Shown: positions 24,653 to 34,790, counted from the stretch's first letter. The stretch is DNA of 64,000 bases from an uncultured Alphaproteobacteria bacterium (GCA_944389185.1 CALXLL010000001.1:1-64000), one strand, 5' to 3'. The notes: generated by a model not told the origin, from the sequence alone. Numbers and translations are program-made.

Positions 24653-27158
24653 TAATATTTTTTATTCGACCAACCCCGCAAAAATGTTGGATGCTTTATG
24701 GCTTTTGTTGCAAAAGTCTTCTGTTCCACTGGAAAAAGTGCTGATATTTCTTCCAAGTAGACGTGCAGTCAGAAGCGTTGAAAAAATGTTGGTTCAAAAA
24801 TCTGGTCACAGTGTATTATTACCAGAATTAGTTGCTTTGGGTGAAGGCTTGGAAGACGAAGAAAAATATAATGATGAATCTTTGCCAGATGTAATTTCTA
24901 ATATGGAAAGGACTGTCATTTTGGCTAAACTTTTATCAGCGGATTCGGGAATAGGGTCTTTATCTGCTGCTTTACCGGTTGCGCGTGATTTAGTTCGTAT
25001 GCATAATTATCTTGAAAACGAAGGCGTTAATATAGCTGATATTGATTGGATGGGCTTGGTAGATGAAAAATATGCAGACCATTTTCAACATAAAGCAAAA
25101 TTATTAAATATACTTTCTTCCGTATTACCAAATTGTGCGAATGGAAGAATTACAGAAACTCAAAAACAAAATAAAGATATTCGTTCTTGGATTGACTTTT
25201 TAAAGTCTGATAAATGTGATAAGGATTTAATAGTCGTTTGTGGTTCTACGGCCAGCGTTCCCGCAACGGCTGATTTAATGGAATATATTGCTGGTTCTGA
25301 TAAAGGTAAAATAATTTTATCTGGTAAAATATCAGGCAGAGAGCAAGATTTTATATTAAATACTAATCCTTATAATGCAGAATATAAGTTTTTACAAAGA
25401 TTGGGAATAAATCAGAAAGATGTATTACCTATTGACGTTGGAAATAGTGCAATAGATTTTTTTAACTCGGCTTTTGGAAACGATACAACGGATATACCCG
25501 AATATAGCTTGGATAATTGTAAGCTGATAGAATGTGCACGTGAAAGTGAAGAAGCTTTAACCGTTGCAGTTATAGCAGAGGAAGCAATTAAACAAAATAA
25601 AAGCGTTCTTGTTATAACACCTGATGCAGCTGCAAATCAAAGAATTGCTAATGTTTTATCTGCACGCAATATATCCGCCGATTTTTCTGCTGGTAGACCC
25701 GGTAATATGACTTATGCGGGCAGGGCCGTTTTGAATATTTTTGACTATTGGATAGATAATGAAAAATCTGAAGATTTTTATAAGTTATACGCACAAGAAA
25801 ATTATGACTTATTTAAAACAATTTCTGTCTTGGTTGATAGTAAACAGGATTTATTAGAACCTTTGTTTGATTTACAAGATGCCGAGTCCTTGCAAATATG
25901 GCAAGCTATTAAAAAATTATCAGACAGCTTGAACGCTGCAGAAGTTAAGTTGTCTTTGTCTGACGCAAGGGCTTTCATTGCTGATGTTATATCAACGGTT
26001 TCTATCAGGGAGGAAATGAAAGATGACGTCGATGTTGTGGTTCTGGGAACGATAGAATCAAGAATGCAAACGGCTGATGTAATTATATTGACCGGACTAA
26101 ATGACGGTATGTTTCCAGCTGTTGGATATGAAAATGCTTGGTTGCCAAGAAGTATAGGCGAAAAGATAGGACTGCCGTCACCAGATAGAAAAGTATCATT
26201 GATGTCTTTGGATTTTATGAACCTGTCTTGCGGAAAAGAAGTTTATTGGTTAAGAAGTAAAGTTTCCGGTGGGGTCCAGACAATAGAATCTCGCTTTATA
26301 TCAAGAGTCATGGTAAAACATGGAAATATATGTTTGGACCAAAGTTTCCTTGGTAAAGCCCGAGATTTTGATAACGTTATATCAATACCATTAGATTATA
26401 GTGCACCAAATCCTCCTGTTGATTGGTCTGATGTATATGTTACAGAGCTTGAAAAATTAATAAACAATCCATATGCTTTTTATGTTTCACATATACTAAG
26501 ATTAAAGGTTTTGGATGATTATTGGGTTATACCAGATGCAAGGAAGTTCGGTAATTTGGTTCATGAATCTATTCAAAAAGTAAAAAATAGAACACCAGAA
26601 AATCTGATTGCTGATATGGATAGGAGAGCTTTGGAAATATTAGGGAAAGATAGTGTATTATTTTATTTCTGGCATAAAAGATTCGTAGAAATGGCGCCAC
26701 TTATTTCTAATGTCATAAATCAGATACCAGAAGGGCTTTTCGAAATACAAGGTCAGGTCAATATTAAAAAAAGAAACGTTAAAGCAAGAGCTGATTTTGT
26801 TTGGAGCGGCGGTGTAATTGATTTTAAGACAGGGGCGGCACCTAAGAAGTCTCAGCTGCAAGACGGAACTATGCCACAATTACCGCTGGAAGCATATATA
26901 TTAAAGCAAGGTGGATTCCCTGTAAAACCGAAAAATCCTGCATATACACCGATAATGATGTTTCTGCAATTAAAAAATAAAAATGTTAAACCTATTGTAT
27001 ATGAAGATACAGAAGCCGAAAATATGATAAACGCAGCAGTGCTTGAAACTGAAAAATTATTTGATTGGTATAGCAGCGGAAAACTTCCGTATGTATATAA
27101 AGAAACCAATGACGCCAAATATAAAAATTATGATGATTTAGCGCGAAGATTTGATTGA
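24639..27158 (+). CDS. addB: AddB-type double-strand break repair nuclease subunit
   Basis: An 839-residue protein starting at a TTG that overlaps engB. The N-terminus (VLIFLPSRRAVRSVEKML...LLPELVALGE) matches alphaproteobacterial AddB, an inactivated helicase-like fold. The C-terminal PD-(D/E)XK nuclease is visible: FGNLVHESIQ, DFVWSGGVIDFKTG and the QLPLEAY motif. With AddA it resects double-strand ends for RecA. It is shorter than the roughly 1000 residues usual for alphaproteobacteria, and addA does not follow; the next gene is on the other strand. Confidence 0.85.
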   Translation: MALNNNIFYSTNPAKMLDALWLLLQKSSVPLEKVLIFLPSRRAVRSVEKMLVQKSGHSVLLPELVALGEGLEDEEKYNDESLPDVISNMERTVILAKLLSADSGIGSLSAALPVARDLVRMHNYLENEGVNIADIDWMGLVDEKYADHFQHKAKLLNILSSVLPNCANGRITETQKQNKDIRSWIDFLKSDKCDKDLIVVCGSTASVPATADLMEYIAGSDKGKIILSGKISGREQDFILNTNPYNAEYKFLQRLGINQKDVLPIDVGNSAIDFFNSAFGNDTTDIPEYSLDNCKLIECARESEEALTVAVIAEEAIKQNKSVLVITPDAAANQRIANVLSARNISADFSAGRPGNMTYAGRAVLNIFDYWIDNEKSEDFYKLYAQENYDLFKTISVLVDSKQDLLEPLFDLQDAESLQIWQAIKKLSDSLNAAEVKLSLSDARAFIADVISTVSIREEMKDDVDVVVLGTIESRMQTADVIILTGLNDGMFPAVGYENAWLPRSIGEKIGLPSPDRKVSLMSLDFMNLSCGKEVYWLRSKVSGGVQTIESRFISRVMVKHGNICLDQSFLGKARDFDNVISIPLDYSAPNPPVDWSDVYVTELEKLINNPYAFYVSHILRLKVLDDYWVIPDARKFGNLVHESIQKVKNRTPENLIADMDRRALEILGKDSVLFYFWHKRFVEMAPLISNVINQIPEGLFEIQGQVNIKKRNVKARADFVWSGGVIDFKTGAAPKKSQLQDGTMPQLPLEAYILKQGGFPVKPKNPAYTPIMMFLQLKNKNVKPIVYEDTEAENMINAAVLETEKLFDWYSSGKLPYVYKETNDAKYKNYDDLARRFD

Positions 27159-27161
27159 TTC

Positions 27162-27932
27162 TTATATTATACTTATCATCAAGCCACAATGGTCTGTAGG
27201 TTTTTCTGCAAGTCTTGGATCTATATCTATTTCTGAACCTCTTATTATGTCCATTGCCTTCTTATTAGCTAAGAAATAATCAAGACGCAAACCTTGACGA
27301 TTACCAACTGTATCACGACCACGATAACCATACCAAGTATAGTCTATGTCTGTCGGATGAAAATGCCGCCATACGTCAACCCATCCCATGTCTAACCATT
27401 CTTGCATTATTTCACGAGCGGCCGGTGCAGATATACTGCTTCCTTCATAGTTTTTAGGTTTCCATATATCTTTATCTTGAAGCGCTACATTAAAGTCACC
27501 GCCGATTATCACAGATTCTTGGGCGTTAATATATTGCGATATATATTTTGTAAAAGCATTCATCCAGTTAAGTTTATAAGGAAACTTTGGTGAATCTATG
27601 GCTTCACCGTTTGGCATGTATACGTTTATAAGTCTTATTCTGCCGTCAATGACACAATTTATAAGTCTTGCGTTTGTGTCCGGAAAATCGGGCATACCGA
27701 AACTGACGTCTTCAATAGAGTTTTTTGAAAAAACGGCAACGCCATTCCAGCTTTTTTGCCCGAATACTTTTATATTATATCCAAACTCGTCAAATAGCAT
27801 ATGTGGAAAATTAGCGTTTTCTACTTTAAGTTCTTGCACAAGAATTGTGTCATATTCGCCGGAACGTAAAATATCCATAAAACTTTCTATGTGCGCGCGG
27901 ATAGAGTTTATATTTAATGTAAGTATTTTCAT
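27162..27932 (-). CDS. xthA: Exodeoxyribonuclease III
   Basis: A 256-residue AP endonuclease/3' exonuclease of base excision repair. The N-terminus KILTLNINSIRA, LVQELKV (catalytic Glu), YMPNGE, GGDFNVA (Asp-Asn pair) and the terminal DYFLAN and TDHCGL (catalytic Asp-His) are all visible. I started at the ATG at 27932; the upstream in-frame extension to 27989 is hydrophobic and overlaps the promoter region. It converges on addB, with only 3 bases between stops. Confidence 0.94.
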   Translation of the reverse strand: MKILTLNINSIRAHIESFMDILRSGEYDTILVQELKVENANFPHMLFDEFGYNIKVFGQKSWNGVAVFSKNSIEDVSFGMPDFPDTNARLINCVIDGRIRLINVYMPNGEAIDSPKFPYKLNWMNAFTKYISQYINAQESVIIGGDFNVALQDKDIWKPKNYEGSSISAPAAREIMQEWLDMGWVDVWRHFHPTDIDYTWYGYRGRDTVGNRQGLRLDYFLANKKAMDIIRGSEIDIDPRLAEKPTDHCGLMISII

Positions 27933-28001
27933 ATTTGCAATCTCTTTTTGTATAAGTATAATAATGGTTGTCCAATATAAAAACAACAAGGAATTTTTAT
28001 T

Positions 28002-29582
28002 ATGAATATGTATCAGTTGCTGGAAAGAGCAGCAAATACATGGCCAGATAATTTATTCTTGGTCCGTGAAAATGTCACTTTTTCCGCTTTCATAGATTTG
28101 GTCAAAGCGCGTGCTGCGTCTTTGCATAAAGCTGGCGTTAAACAAGGTGACGTAGTTGGTATTTTGGCTCATAATATACCGACTTTTCCAATAACTTTGT
28201 TCGCCGTTTGGTATCTTGGTGGTAAAGCTTTATTGCTGGACACTAATCTGACACCTTTTGAATATGATAATATGACAAAAACAACAGATTGCCATATTGT
28301 TTGTGCAGAAAAATCTTTCTTTTATAAAACTAAAAACTTTAAGTTTTATGACATTAATTCAAAAGATAAAGAAATAGATAAAAAACTGCAACCGGCAAAG
28401 GTTGAATCCTTAGATGTTGCAACGTTATCTTTTACGTCAGGTTCTACGGGAACACCTAAGGTTGTGCCTTTAACTCATTTTAATTTGATAGAATGCTCGA
28501 ATTCTTTGGAAGATATGCATGAATGGATAAAACCTGGATTTATTATGTATGGCTTTTTGCCTATGTATCATATCTTTGGTTTCGCTGTTGAACTGCTGGC
28601 AACTTTGCATTACGGGGCAGGCGTTTTATTACAACCAACCGTTAATCCAAAAGAAATATTGGCAGACTTTCAGACTTATCGCCCGCATGTAATACCTGCC
28701 GTTCCAAGACTTTGGGAAGTTTTTCGTAATAAAATAATCGATAATATTAAAGCTCAGAAAAAATGGTGGCTGGCTTCGCTTGTCTTGAAGTATGGTAAGT
28801 TGTTAAAGAAAATAGGTTTAGGTGCACTTGTTCGCAAAGTCCAAGAACCTGTTTTGGCCGTTTTTGGTGGAAGGGCTAAACTTTTAATCGCCGGCGGTGC
28901 TGCAACTAAACCAGAAGTTGAAACTTTTTATGAACGGTTGGGTTTAACTTTTATACAAGGCTATGGTATGACAGAAACTGTCGGACCTATTTGTATATCT
29001 AAACCTACAAAAAAACGTTTTCCATTTGCTTTTGGTGGACCGACTACAAACAATGAATGCGAAATTCGCGATAAAAACGAAGACGGCGTCGGCGTCCTTT
29101 GGTTGCGTGGTCACCAGGTTTTTAGCGGTTATTTAAACAATACGGCTGCTAATGAAGAAGCTTTTGATGAACGTGGGTTCTTTAATACTGGTGATATGGT
29201 AAGTATGGACAAAAATGGTGAGCTGCATTTTGCCGGTCGTAAAAAGCAAGTTATCGTTTTAGATTCAGGAAAGAATGTTTACCCAGACGAATTAGAAGGG
29301 TTGTTCATAACAATACCAGGCGTAAAGAATGTCGCGGTGTTCGAACATAAAGTTAAAAATAAAACCGTTGCTTATGGCGTATTCAGTGTTGAACCAAGTA
29401 TGACTTTGGAAAAATTAAGCGCTGCAATCGCACAAACAAATAAAAAAGTAGCTTCTTATAAGTGGGTAACGCATTTTGCCATGACAACAGATGATTTACC
29501 GATGACAAGTACTCAGAAAGTAAAACATCATGTCGTTCGTCAGAACCTGATAGATGGTAAATATCCAATTAGAAAAGAATAA
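28002..29582 (+). CDS. AMP-dependent acyl-CoA synthetase/ligase
   Basis: A 526-residue enzyme of the ANL superfamily that activates a carboxylate through an acyl-adenylate, then forms the CoA thioester. The P-loop-like motif FTSGSTGTPK is near residue 147. IQGYGMTE (A5) is near 328, FNTGDM near 398 and the A10 lysine is in TSTQKVKHH. The best guess is long-chain fatty-acid CoA ligase; an acyl-ACP or other substrate cannot be excluded. It is a single gene between xthA and a bidirectional terminator. Confidence 0.88.
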   Translation: MNMYQLLERAANTWPDNLFLVRENVTFSAFIDLVKARAASLHKAGVKQGDVVGILAHNIPTFPITLFAVWYLGGKALLLDTNLTPFEYDNMTKTTDCHIVCAEKSFFYKTKNFKFYDINSKDKEIDKKLQPAKVESLDVATLSFTSGSTGTPKVVPLTHFNLIECSNSLEDMHEWIKPGFIMYGFLPMYHIFGFAVELLATLHYGAGVLLQPTVNPKEILADFQTYRPHVIPAVPRLWEVFRNKIIDNIKAQKKWWLASLVLKYGKLLKKIGLGALVRKVQEPVLAVFGGRAKLLIAGGAATKPEVETFYERLGLTFIQGYGMTETVGPICISKPTKKRFPFAFGGPTTNNECEIRDKNEDGVGVLWLRGHQVFSGYLNNTAANEEAFDERGFFNTGDMVSMDKNGELHFAGRKKQVIVLDSGKNVYPDELEGLFITIPGVKNVAVFEHKVKNKTVAYGVFSVEPSMTLEKLSAAIAQTNKKVASYKWVTHFAMTTDDLPMTSTQKVKHHVVRQNLIDGKYPIRKE

Positions 29583-29606
29583 AAAAAAGCCGGTATTACC
29601 GGCTTT
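29583..29606. terminator. Bidirectional intrinsic terminator
   Basis: The 7-bp stem GCCGGTA/TACCGGC (loop TT) has an A-run before and a T-run after, and serves both the acyl-CoA ligase (+) and mnmE (-). Confidence 0.85.
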
Positions 29607-29608
29607 TT

Positions 29609-30913
29609 TTATTTGCCCAGACATAACTGAGAAAAGGTTGCGTCCATTACTTCCGCAGTCGTTATCGTCCCCAGTATTTTACCTATGGCATCAGACGCCA
29701 TTCTTACATGTTCGGATAGAATATCGTAGTTATCATTAAAATTATTAATTGCTGCTTTTAGTTCGTTCTTTGCATCTGTAAGTAAAGATTTCGTTCGCTC
29801 GTTAATAGACAAATACGATTCACAATTGTCCAGATTTTTGTGTATTTGTGATTTTATTGCAAACGTCAATTCTTCTATACCTTTCCCGGTTTTAGCAGAA
29901 ATATAAAAAGCGTCTTTTATATCTCTGTCGTCAGATAAGTCTGACTTATTTATAACAATTAAACTTTTATCTGATTTTAATATTTTTTTTGGAAGTTTAT
30001 CTGCGCTGTATACTTGTAAAATTAAGTCAGCATTTTCCATTTCTGCTTTGGTTCTTTCTATTCCTATTTGTTCAACCGTATTTTTACTTGATCTTATGCC
30101 AGCAGTGTCGGATATGTTTACAAGATAGCCATCTATATCAAGTTGGTGTGATACTACATCGCGGGTTGTGCCTGGTATGTCCGAAACGATAGCGCGTGCC
30201 GAACCAACCAGACGATTAAATAAAGAAGATTTTCCAACGTTAGTTTTCCCAATCAAAGCTATATTAAAACCACTGCGGATAGATCTAACCGCTGCATAGC
30301 GAGATAATGCAGTTTCTATTTCTTTATATAAACGTTTCGTTGCGTTTAATGTTTTTTCGCCTATGTTTGCGGGAAGCTCATCTTCTGCATAGTCAAGCAT
30401 AGCTGCAGCATACGCAGATATTTCTATCATTTTGCTTCGCCAATTTTCATAGACTTTACTGTCTTGACCAATCATAGACTTTAAGGCATTTTTTCGTTGT
30501 GCGTCTGTCTGGGCATCCAGTAATGCTGCTAAGCCATCTATATCTGCAAGGTCCATTTTGTTGTTATAAAAAGCCTTTCTGGAAAACTCGCCAGGTGTTG
30601 CCATGCGAAAACCAAGTTGTTTCAAATAGGAAAATATTTTTTCAATTACAGCGGGTGCACCATGACTGTGAATTTCTATTACGTCTTCACCAGTGAAAGA
30701 GTGGGGCGATTCAAAATAAACTGCGACAACTTGGTCTATTAAATCGTTTTCTGAATCTTTTAAGTTTATAAAGTAAGCATGACGTGGTTTAAGTGTTTTA
30801 TTATTTATAAACTTTAAAAAAGTATCTTTTAGTTTTGCGCCACTTATTCTGATTACTGCAACACCGGATTTTCCATGTCCGCTGGACAGAGCAAATATTG
30901 TTTCTTTATTCAT
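29609..30913 (-). CDS. mnmE: tRNA modification GTPase MnmE
   Basis: A 434-residue dynamin-like GTPase that, with MnmG, installs the cmnm5/mnm5 group on U34 of several tRNAs. The folate-binding N-terminal domain is present. The GTPase insert has G1 GKTNVGKSS near 217-225, DTAG and NKSD, and the essential C-terminal CLGK ends the protein. The start overlaps the ruvA stop by one base, so ruvA-mnmE are translationally coupled. Confidence 0.96.
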   Translation of the reverse strand: MNKETIFALSSGHGKSGVAVIRISGAKLKDTFLKFINNKTLKPRHAYFINLKDSENDLIDQVVAVYFESPHSFTGEDVIEIHSHGAPAVIEKIFSYLKQLGFRMATPGEFSRKAFYNNKMDLADIDGLAALLDAQTDAQRKNALKSMIGQDSKVYENWRSKMIEISAYAAAMLDYAEDELPANIGEKTLNATKRLYKEIETALSRYAAVRSIRSGFNIALIGKTNVGKSSLFNRLVGSARAIVSDIPGTTRDVVSHQLDIDGYLVNISDTAGIRSSKNTVEQIGIERTKAEMENADLILQVYSADKLPKKILKSDKSLIVINKSDLSDDRDIKDAFYISAKTGKGIEELTFAIKSQIHKNLDNCESYLSINERTKSLLTDAKNELKAAINNFNDNYDILSEHVRMASDAIGKILGTITTAEVMDATFSQLCLGK

Positions 30914-31491
30914 TATTTATTTCCACTTATTTCTTTTAATGCAATTGGAACCAGCTTGGCAACGTCTGCTGATGGGTTTTCTGATACCAATTTTTGTGCC
31001 ATGTCAACTATGTCTAATCTTCTGTATCCCAACGATTCAAGCGCAGACAGCAAATCTGATAATACAGAAGTTGCACCATGTGACGTATCAAAATCAAAAG
31101 ACGTGCCACCAACTTTGTTCTTTAATTCTACTATTATTTTTTCAGCCATCTTTTTACCAACACCAGGTGCCGTAGATATAGTTTTAGCGTCACCAGTTGC
31201 AATTGCCGACATAAGAGTGTCAGATTTAATAGATCTTAAAATAGATAAAGCCACTTTTGGTCCAACACCAGATACGCCGGTTAACATATTAAACAGATTT
31301 TGACTGGATGTATTTTGAAAACCGAAAAGCCTTATAGAATCTTCACGCACTATCGTTTCTACCCAAAGTGATACCGTTGATTTAGGTGTCAGATATTCCG
31401 GTGTATAGACTTTGTATCCAACCCCACCACACATTATAATTACAAAATCATCGCTTATATAATCAACTTGCCCTTGCAATTTACCAATCAT
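30913..31491 (-). CDS. ruvA: Holliday junction helicase subunit RuvA
   Basis: A 192-residue subunit that binds four-way junctions and loads RuvB. The N-terminal OB fold (MIGKLQGQVDYI), the helix-hairpin-helix domain (LLTGVSGVGPKVALSIL) and the C-terminal RuvB-contact domain are visible. ruvB and ruvC do not adjoin on this strand; ruvC lies beyond yebC. A ribosome-binding site AAGGAT precedes the ATG. Confidence 0.95.
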   Translation of the reverse strand: MIGKLQGQVDYISDDFVIIMCGGVGYKVYTPEYLTPKSTVSLWVETIVREDSIRLFGFQNTSSQNLFNMLTGVSGVGPKVALSILRSIKSDTLMSAIATGDAKTISTAPGVGKKMAEKIIVELKNKVGGTSFDFDTSHGATSVLSDLLSALESLGYRRLDIVDMAQKLVSENPSADVAKLVPIALKEISGNK

Positions 31492-31542
31492 TTGTTATCC
31501 TTTTGTGGTAATTATAATCAAATAAAATCAAAAGGTCAAAAT

Positions 31543-32259
31543 ATGAGTGGACATAGTAAATGGCATAATATTCAACATAAAAAAGGGGCAGTAGACGCCG
31601 CACGTAGCGGTTTGTTCACTAAACTTGCCCGCGAAATTACAATGGCGGCAAAGCTGGGTGATAAAAACCCTGATAATAACCCAAGATTACGTTTGGCTGT
31701 TTTAACAGCTAGAAAAAACTCTATGCCGAACGACAATATCAAGCGCGCTATTGAAAAAGCTTCTGGTTCTAATACAGAAAATTACGAATCTGTTAGATAT
31801 GAAGGATACGGACCTGGTGCCGTTCCCGTAATTGTAGAGGCTTTGACAGATAATCCACGTAGAACCGTTCCAGAAATTAGAAATATTTTTGCTAAAAACG
31901 GCGGTAATATGGGTGAAGAAGGATCTGTTGTATTTATGTTTACACGTGCCGGACAAATCTTTTACCCGGCTTCTATCGGTAAAACAGAAGATGAAATGAT
32001 GGAAATCGTGATGGATGTTAATGCAGATAATTTGGAAACTTCTGATGAAGGTTTTATTATAACAACAAAACCAGATGATTTCATAAACGTTCAAAAAGCT
32101 TTAAACGATAAGTTAGGTGAACCAGAAAGTGCAGAACTTACGTGGTTACCGAATATGCCTATGGATTTAGATGATGAAACTTATGCTAAACTGGAAAAAT
32201 TAGTGGATGCTTTGGACGATAATGATGATGTTCAGAAAGTGTTTACTGCTGCTGCATAA
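31543..32259 (+). CDS. yebC: YebC/PmpR-family translation/regulatory protein
   Basis: A 238-residue member of the YebC family, best known as a transcription regulator and, more recently, a ribosome-associated factor. The signature GHSKWHNIQHKK sits at the N-terminus, and the YEGYGPGGVA-like YEGYGPGAVP follows. I used the ATG at 31543, which has an AAGG site; the in-frame extension from 31468 overlaps ruvA. It lies between ruvA and ruvC, the usual yebC-ruv neighbourhood in proteobacteria, but divergent from ruvA here. Confidence 0.95.
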   Translation: MSGHSKWHNIQHKKGAVDAARSGLFTKLAREITMAAKLGDKNPDNNPRLRLAVLTARKNSMPNDNIKRAIEKASGSNTENYESVRYEGYGPGAVPVIVEALTDNPRRTVPEIRNIFAKNGGNMGEEGSVVFMFTRAGQIFYPASIGKTEDEMMEIVMDVNADNLETSDEGFIITTKPDDFINVQKALNDKLGEPESAELTWLPNMPMDLDDETYAKLEKLVDALDDNDDVQKVFTAAA

Positions 32260-32278
32260 ATGTATTATAATATATAAA

Positions 32279-32302
32279 AATCCCCTTTGTTTAGGGGATT
32301 TT
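32279..32302. terminator. Bidirectional terminator between yebC and ruvC
   Basis: AATCCCC and GGGGATT around an 8-base loop, with A-rich upstream and TTTTTT downstream, ending at the ruvC stop codon. Confidence 0.85.
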
Positions 32303-32782
32303 TTATATAAACTTTGACATGTTTGTGTGGGCAAGTGCAATTGCTATTGCGTCACTTTCGTCCGCAGTTTTTGGCTTGGCTGCCGGTAATAATATTTTTA
32401 ACATTTTATATATTTGTTCTTTGTCTGCATGACCTGCACCAGTTAGTGCTTTTTTTATCTTATTCGGTTCGTATTCGTATATTGGAATATTATGGGTAGA
32501 TACAGCAACTATGGCTGCAGCGCGTGCATGACCAAGTATTAAAGTCGTTTTCGGATTCATATTTACGAAAGTTATTTCTATACTGCATTCGTCTGGTAAA
32601 AATGTTTCACAGAGTTTGGAAACTTCTTGAAAAATTATTGATAATCTTTCAGGTAAGGGCAGGTTAGTTTTCGGTAAAATTACACCGCTGGCGATATATT
32701 TTCTTTCGCTGCCTAAAGATTCTATTACTGCCCAACCTGTATGTAATAATCCTGGGTCTATACCAAGAACTCTTTTTACCAT
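32303..32782 (-). CDS. ruvC: Crossover junction endodeoxyribonuclease RuvC
   Basis: A 159-residue Holliday-junction resolvase. The RNase H-like acidic residues are visible in GIDPGLLHTGW (D7), SIEITF (Glu) and DESDAIAIALAH (two Asp). Length is typical for alphaproteobacteria. It is followed upstream by the DUF721 gene on the same strand with a 4-base gap. Confidence 0.95.
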   Translation of the reverse strand: MVKRVLGIDPGLLHTGWAVIESLGSERKYIASGVILPKTNLPLPERLSIIFQEVSKLCETFLPDECSIEITFVNMNPKTTLILGHARAAAIVAVSTHNIPIYEYEPNKIKKALTGAGHADKEQIYKMLKILLPAAKPKTADESDAIAIALAHTNMSKFI

Positions 32783-32786
32783 TTGT

Positions 32787-33116
32787 TTATTTCCTGAAAC
32801 TTATTTTTTCTACTGCATCGTAACCAAAGTATTTATTTATTTTTTGTTTAATTTCTTCAGTCATGTATGACAATTCCAACGTTAATGCAGGATTCGTCGG
32901 TCTAAGCGTTATATTGAATTTTTTATTTCGCGTCTTTTTTATTGCTGCTAGTTTTGCAATAGAAGATATATTATTCCCCATAATTTCTTCCCATCTTGCA
33001 CTAAGGTCTGAATCTGAAGCACGAATGCCAAAGATTTTAAGTAACCCACCAACAGCCCCTGCAAGAGTCTGAGGCCTGGAATATCTGTTTGATATTTTAT
33101 TTGCTTGGTTTGACAT
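32787..33116 (-). CDS. DUF721 (DciA-like) protein
   Basis: A 109-residue protein of the DUF721/DciA family. The RWEEIMGNNISSIAKL motif and the C-terminal LSYMTEEIKQKINKYFG match. DciA is the ancestral loader of the replicative helicase in bacteria that lack DnaC; whether this short version does that is inference. It overlaps the 3' end of mltA by 20 bases and precedes ruvC by 4. Confidence 0.8.
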   Translation of the reverse strand: MSNQANKISNRYSRPQTLAGAVGGLLKIFGIRASDSDLSARWEEIMGNNISSIAKLAAIKKTRNKKFNITLRPTNPALTLELSYMTEEIKQKINKYFGYDAVEKISFRK

Positions 33117-34200
33117 AACTGTATTCTTTCGGCATCAATATAAACATTTGACCTTGTGCGTGTTGCCCGTGCGCAAACTTGTATGCTTCGTCACCTTTAC
33201 CAAAGAATATGTCTGCACGTATCCAACCCTTTATAGCGCTGCCCGTATCTTGGGCTATCATAAGTCTGCGGAACCTACGCCCGTCAGATAAGTTAGTGTC
33301 TATATATACAGGTAATCCCAAAGTATATATATCATCGTCCATAGCTATACTACGAATCTTTGATAAAGGCGTTCCCAATTTTCCTATAACATCAGGTGGA
33401 ACAGACTCGTAAAAATATACGTATCTTGGATTCTTATATATAACGTCTTTTGCCAAAGCTGGGTTTTGCTTTAAGTGCTTCCAAACCGCATCCGCAGAAT
33501 ATCCACCAGCAGGTCTTATACCGCGACTTCTTAATTCTTCACCAATTGATTTAAATGGCATATCGTTTACGGCCGCAAAATTAAGCTTAACTAGTTTGCC
33601 GTCTTCCAGTTGCAACATACCACTGCCTTGTATTTGTATGTTCTGAACGTCTACTATGTTTGCCCAGTATAGAACGCGACCAATTCGATTGTTAACAATA
33701 GTTTTTTTGTCTACGCCTTTATAGTTTCGGCCATCTGTCGGAACCCCCATTAATGGTTCGTTACATTCTGCCGTTTGCGTTCTGCATGCCGGAATTATAG
33801 GAGAATAATATCCTGTATAAGTTCCCTTTGTCCCGCCGTTTTCGTTATAAACTTGGTATGGTTGAAAGTTTGATTCAAACCATGCCCGTATCGTTGCAAC
33901 GTCTGCGCTGGCACTGGGCAGCATTCTGCACTTTTCTTCCAATAAAGCCCTGTCTGGTATCACGCGACCTGAATATTGAATCTTTGCTTTACAAGTATTT
34001 CTGAAAGCCTGTAAAGCATAACGAACATCGTCGTCTTTCCAGCCGGGTAAGTCTGAATAAGATACTTTTTTTAAATTTGATGGAATTACTGAATCGTCAC
34101 CACGATGTGTCGGCGTTGATAAATCGCAAGATGACAATATGAATGCACAAAATATAGATATAAATAATTTTATAAATATGTTTTTAGAAAAATATCTCAT
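33097..34200 (-). CDS. mltA: Membrane-bound lytic murein transglycosylase A
   Basis: A 367-residue outer-membrane lipoprotein from the ATG at 34200, with lipobox LSSC. It cleaves glycan strands to anhydromuropeptides. The MltA domain (GTYTGYYSPIIPACR, NIQIQGSGML) and the C-terminal 3D domain (IAQDTGSAIKGWIRADIFFG), with the catalytic Asp there, are complete. It is divergent from secB, a neighbourhood typical of alphaproteobacteria. Confidence 0.94.
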   Translation of the reverse strand: MRYFSKNIFIKLFISIFCAFILSSCDLSTPTHRGDDSVIPSNLKKVSYSDLPGWKDDDVRYALQAFRNTCKAKIQYSGRVIPDRALLEEKCRMLPSASADVATIRAWFESNFQPYQVYNENGGTKGTYTGYYSPIIPACRTQTAECNEPLMGVPTDGRNYKGVDKKTIVNNRIGRVLYWANIVDVQNIQIQGSGMLQLEDGKLVKLNFAAVNDMPFKSIGEELRSRGIRPAGGYSADAVWKHLKQNPALAKDVIYKNPRYVYFYESVPPDVIGKLGTPLSKIRSIAMDDDIYTLGLPVYIDTNLSDGRRFRRLMIAQDTGSAIKGWIRADIFFGKGDEAYKFAHGQHAQGQMFILMPKEYSYVKPSK

Positions 34201-34282
34201 TTTTCTTGGCTCCCCCACTTGTAAAATCTTTTTATAATGCTATATTACCATAAAATGATGCGGAAAAAAAGGAGCAAAAGCA

Positions 34283-34711
34283 ATGGCAAAATTTAACATC
34301 ATTTCTCAATTCTTGAAAGATATATCTTTTGAAAGTCCAAATGTCCCAGAATTGTTCTTTAAAAAAGAAAATACTCAGGCTAAAATTGAAATCAATATAG
34401 ATATTCAAATCAAGGGTGCAGAAAATAATTTGTTTATGGTGGATTTAATCACAAAAGTTCATTCTAAATTGGATGAAGGTGATAAAACTATATTTTTAAT
34501 TGAATCTACTTATTCTGGGCTTGTTCAAATGGAAGAGGAAAAAGACGAAGAAGTTAAAAAACGCACTTTGTTAATTGATGTACCAACCATGTTGTTCCCA
34601 GCCGTTCGTGCTTTGGTTACGCGCTTGACAGCAGAATCTGGTTTCCCAGCATTTACTATGCAGCAAGTAGATTTTGCTCGTTTATATGAACAAAAGAACG
34701 CAAAAAAATAA
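34283..34711 (+). CDS. secB: Protein-export chaperone SecB
   Basis: A 142-residue tetrameric chaperone that holds preproteins unfolded for SecA. The conserved core (FKDISFESPNVPELF; then PFLFPYAR-like TMLFPAVRALV) and the C-terminal FPAFTMQQVDFARLYEQ match. The usual Zn-binding tail is absent, as in many alphaproteobacteria. A strong AAAGGAGC site precedes the ATG. Confidence 0.95.
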   Translation: MAKFNIISQFLKDISFESPNVPELFFKKENTQAKIEINIDIQIKGAENNLFMVDLITKVHSKLDEGDKTIFLIESTYSGLVQMEEEKDEEVKKRTLLIDVPTMLFPAVRALVTRLTAESGFPAFTMQQVDFARLYEQKNAKK

Positions 34712-34728
34712 GTTTTAGTTTTTTTATG

Positions 34729-34757
34729 TTGCCCCGCTTTTTTGCGGGGCTTTTTTA
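34729..34757 (+). terminator. Intrinsic terminator after secB
   Basis: GCCCCGC (34731-34737), a T-rich loop, GCGGGGC (34744-34750) and TTTTTT. Confidence 0.9.
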
Positions 34758-34790
34758 TGATACAATATATATACTTATGTAGGAAAGTAT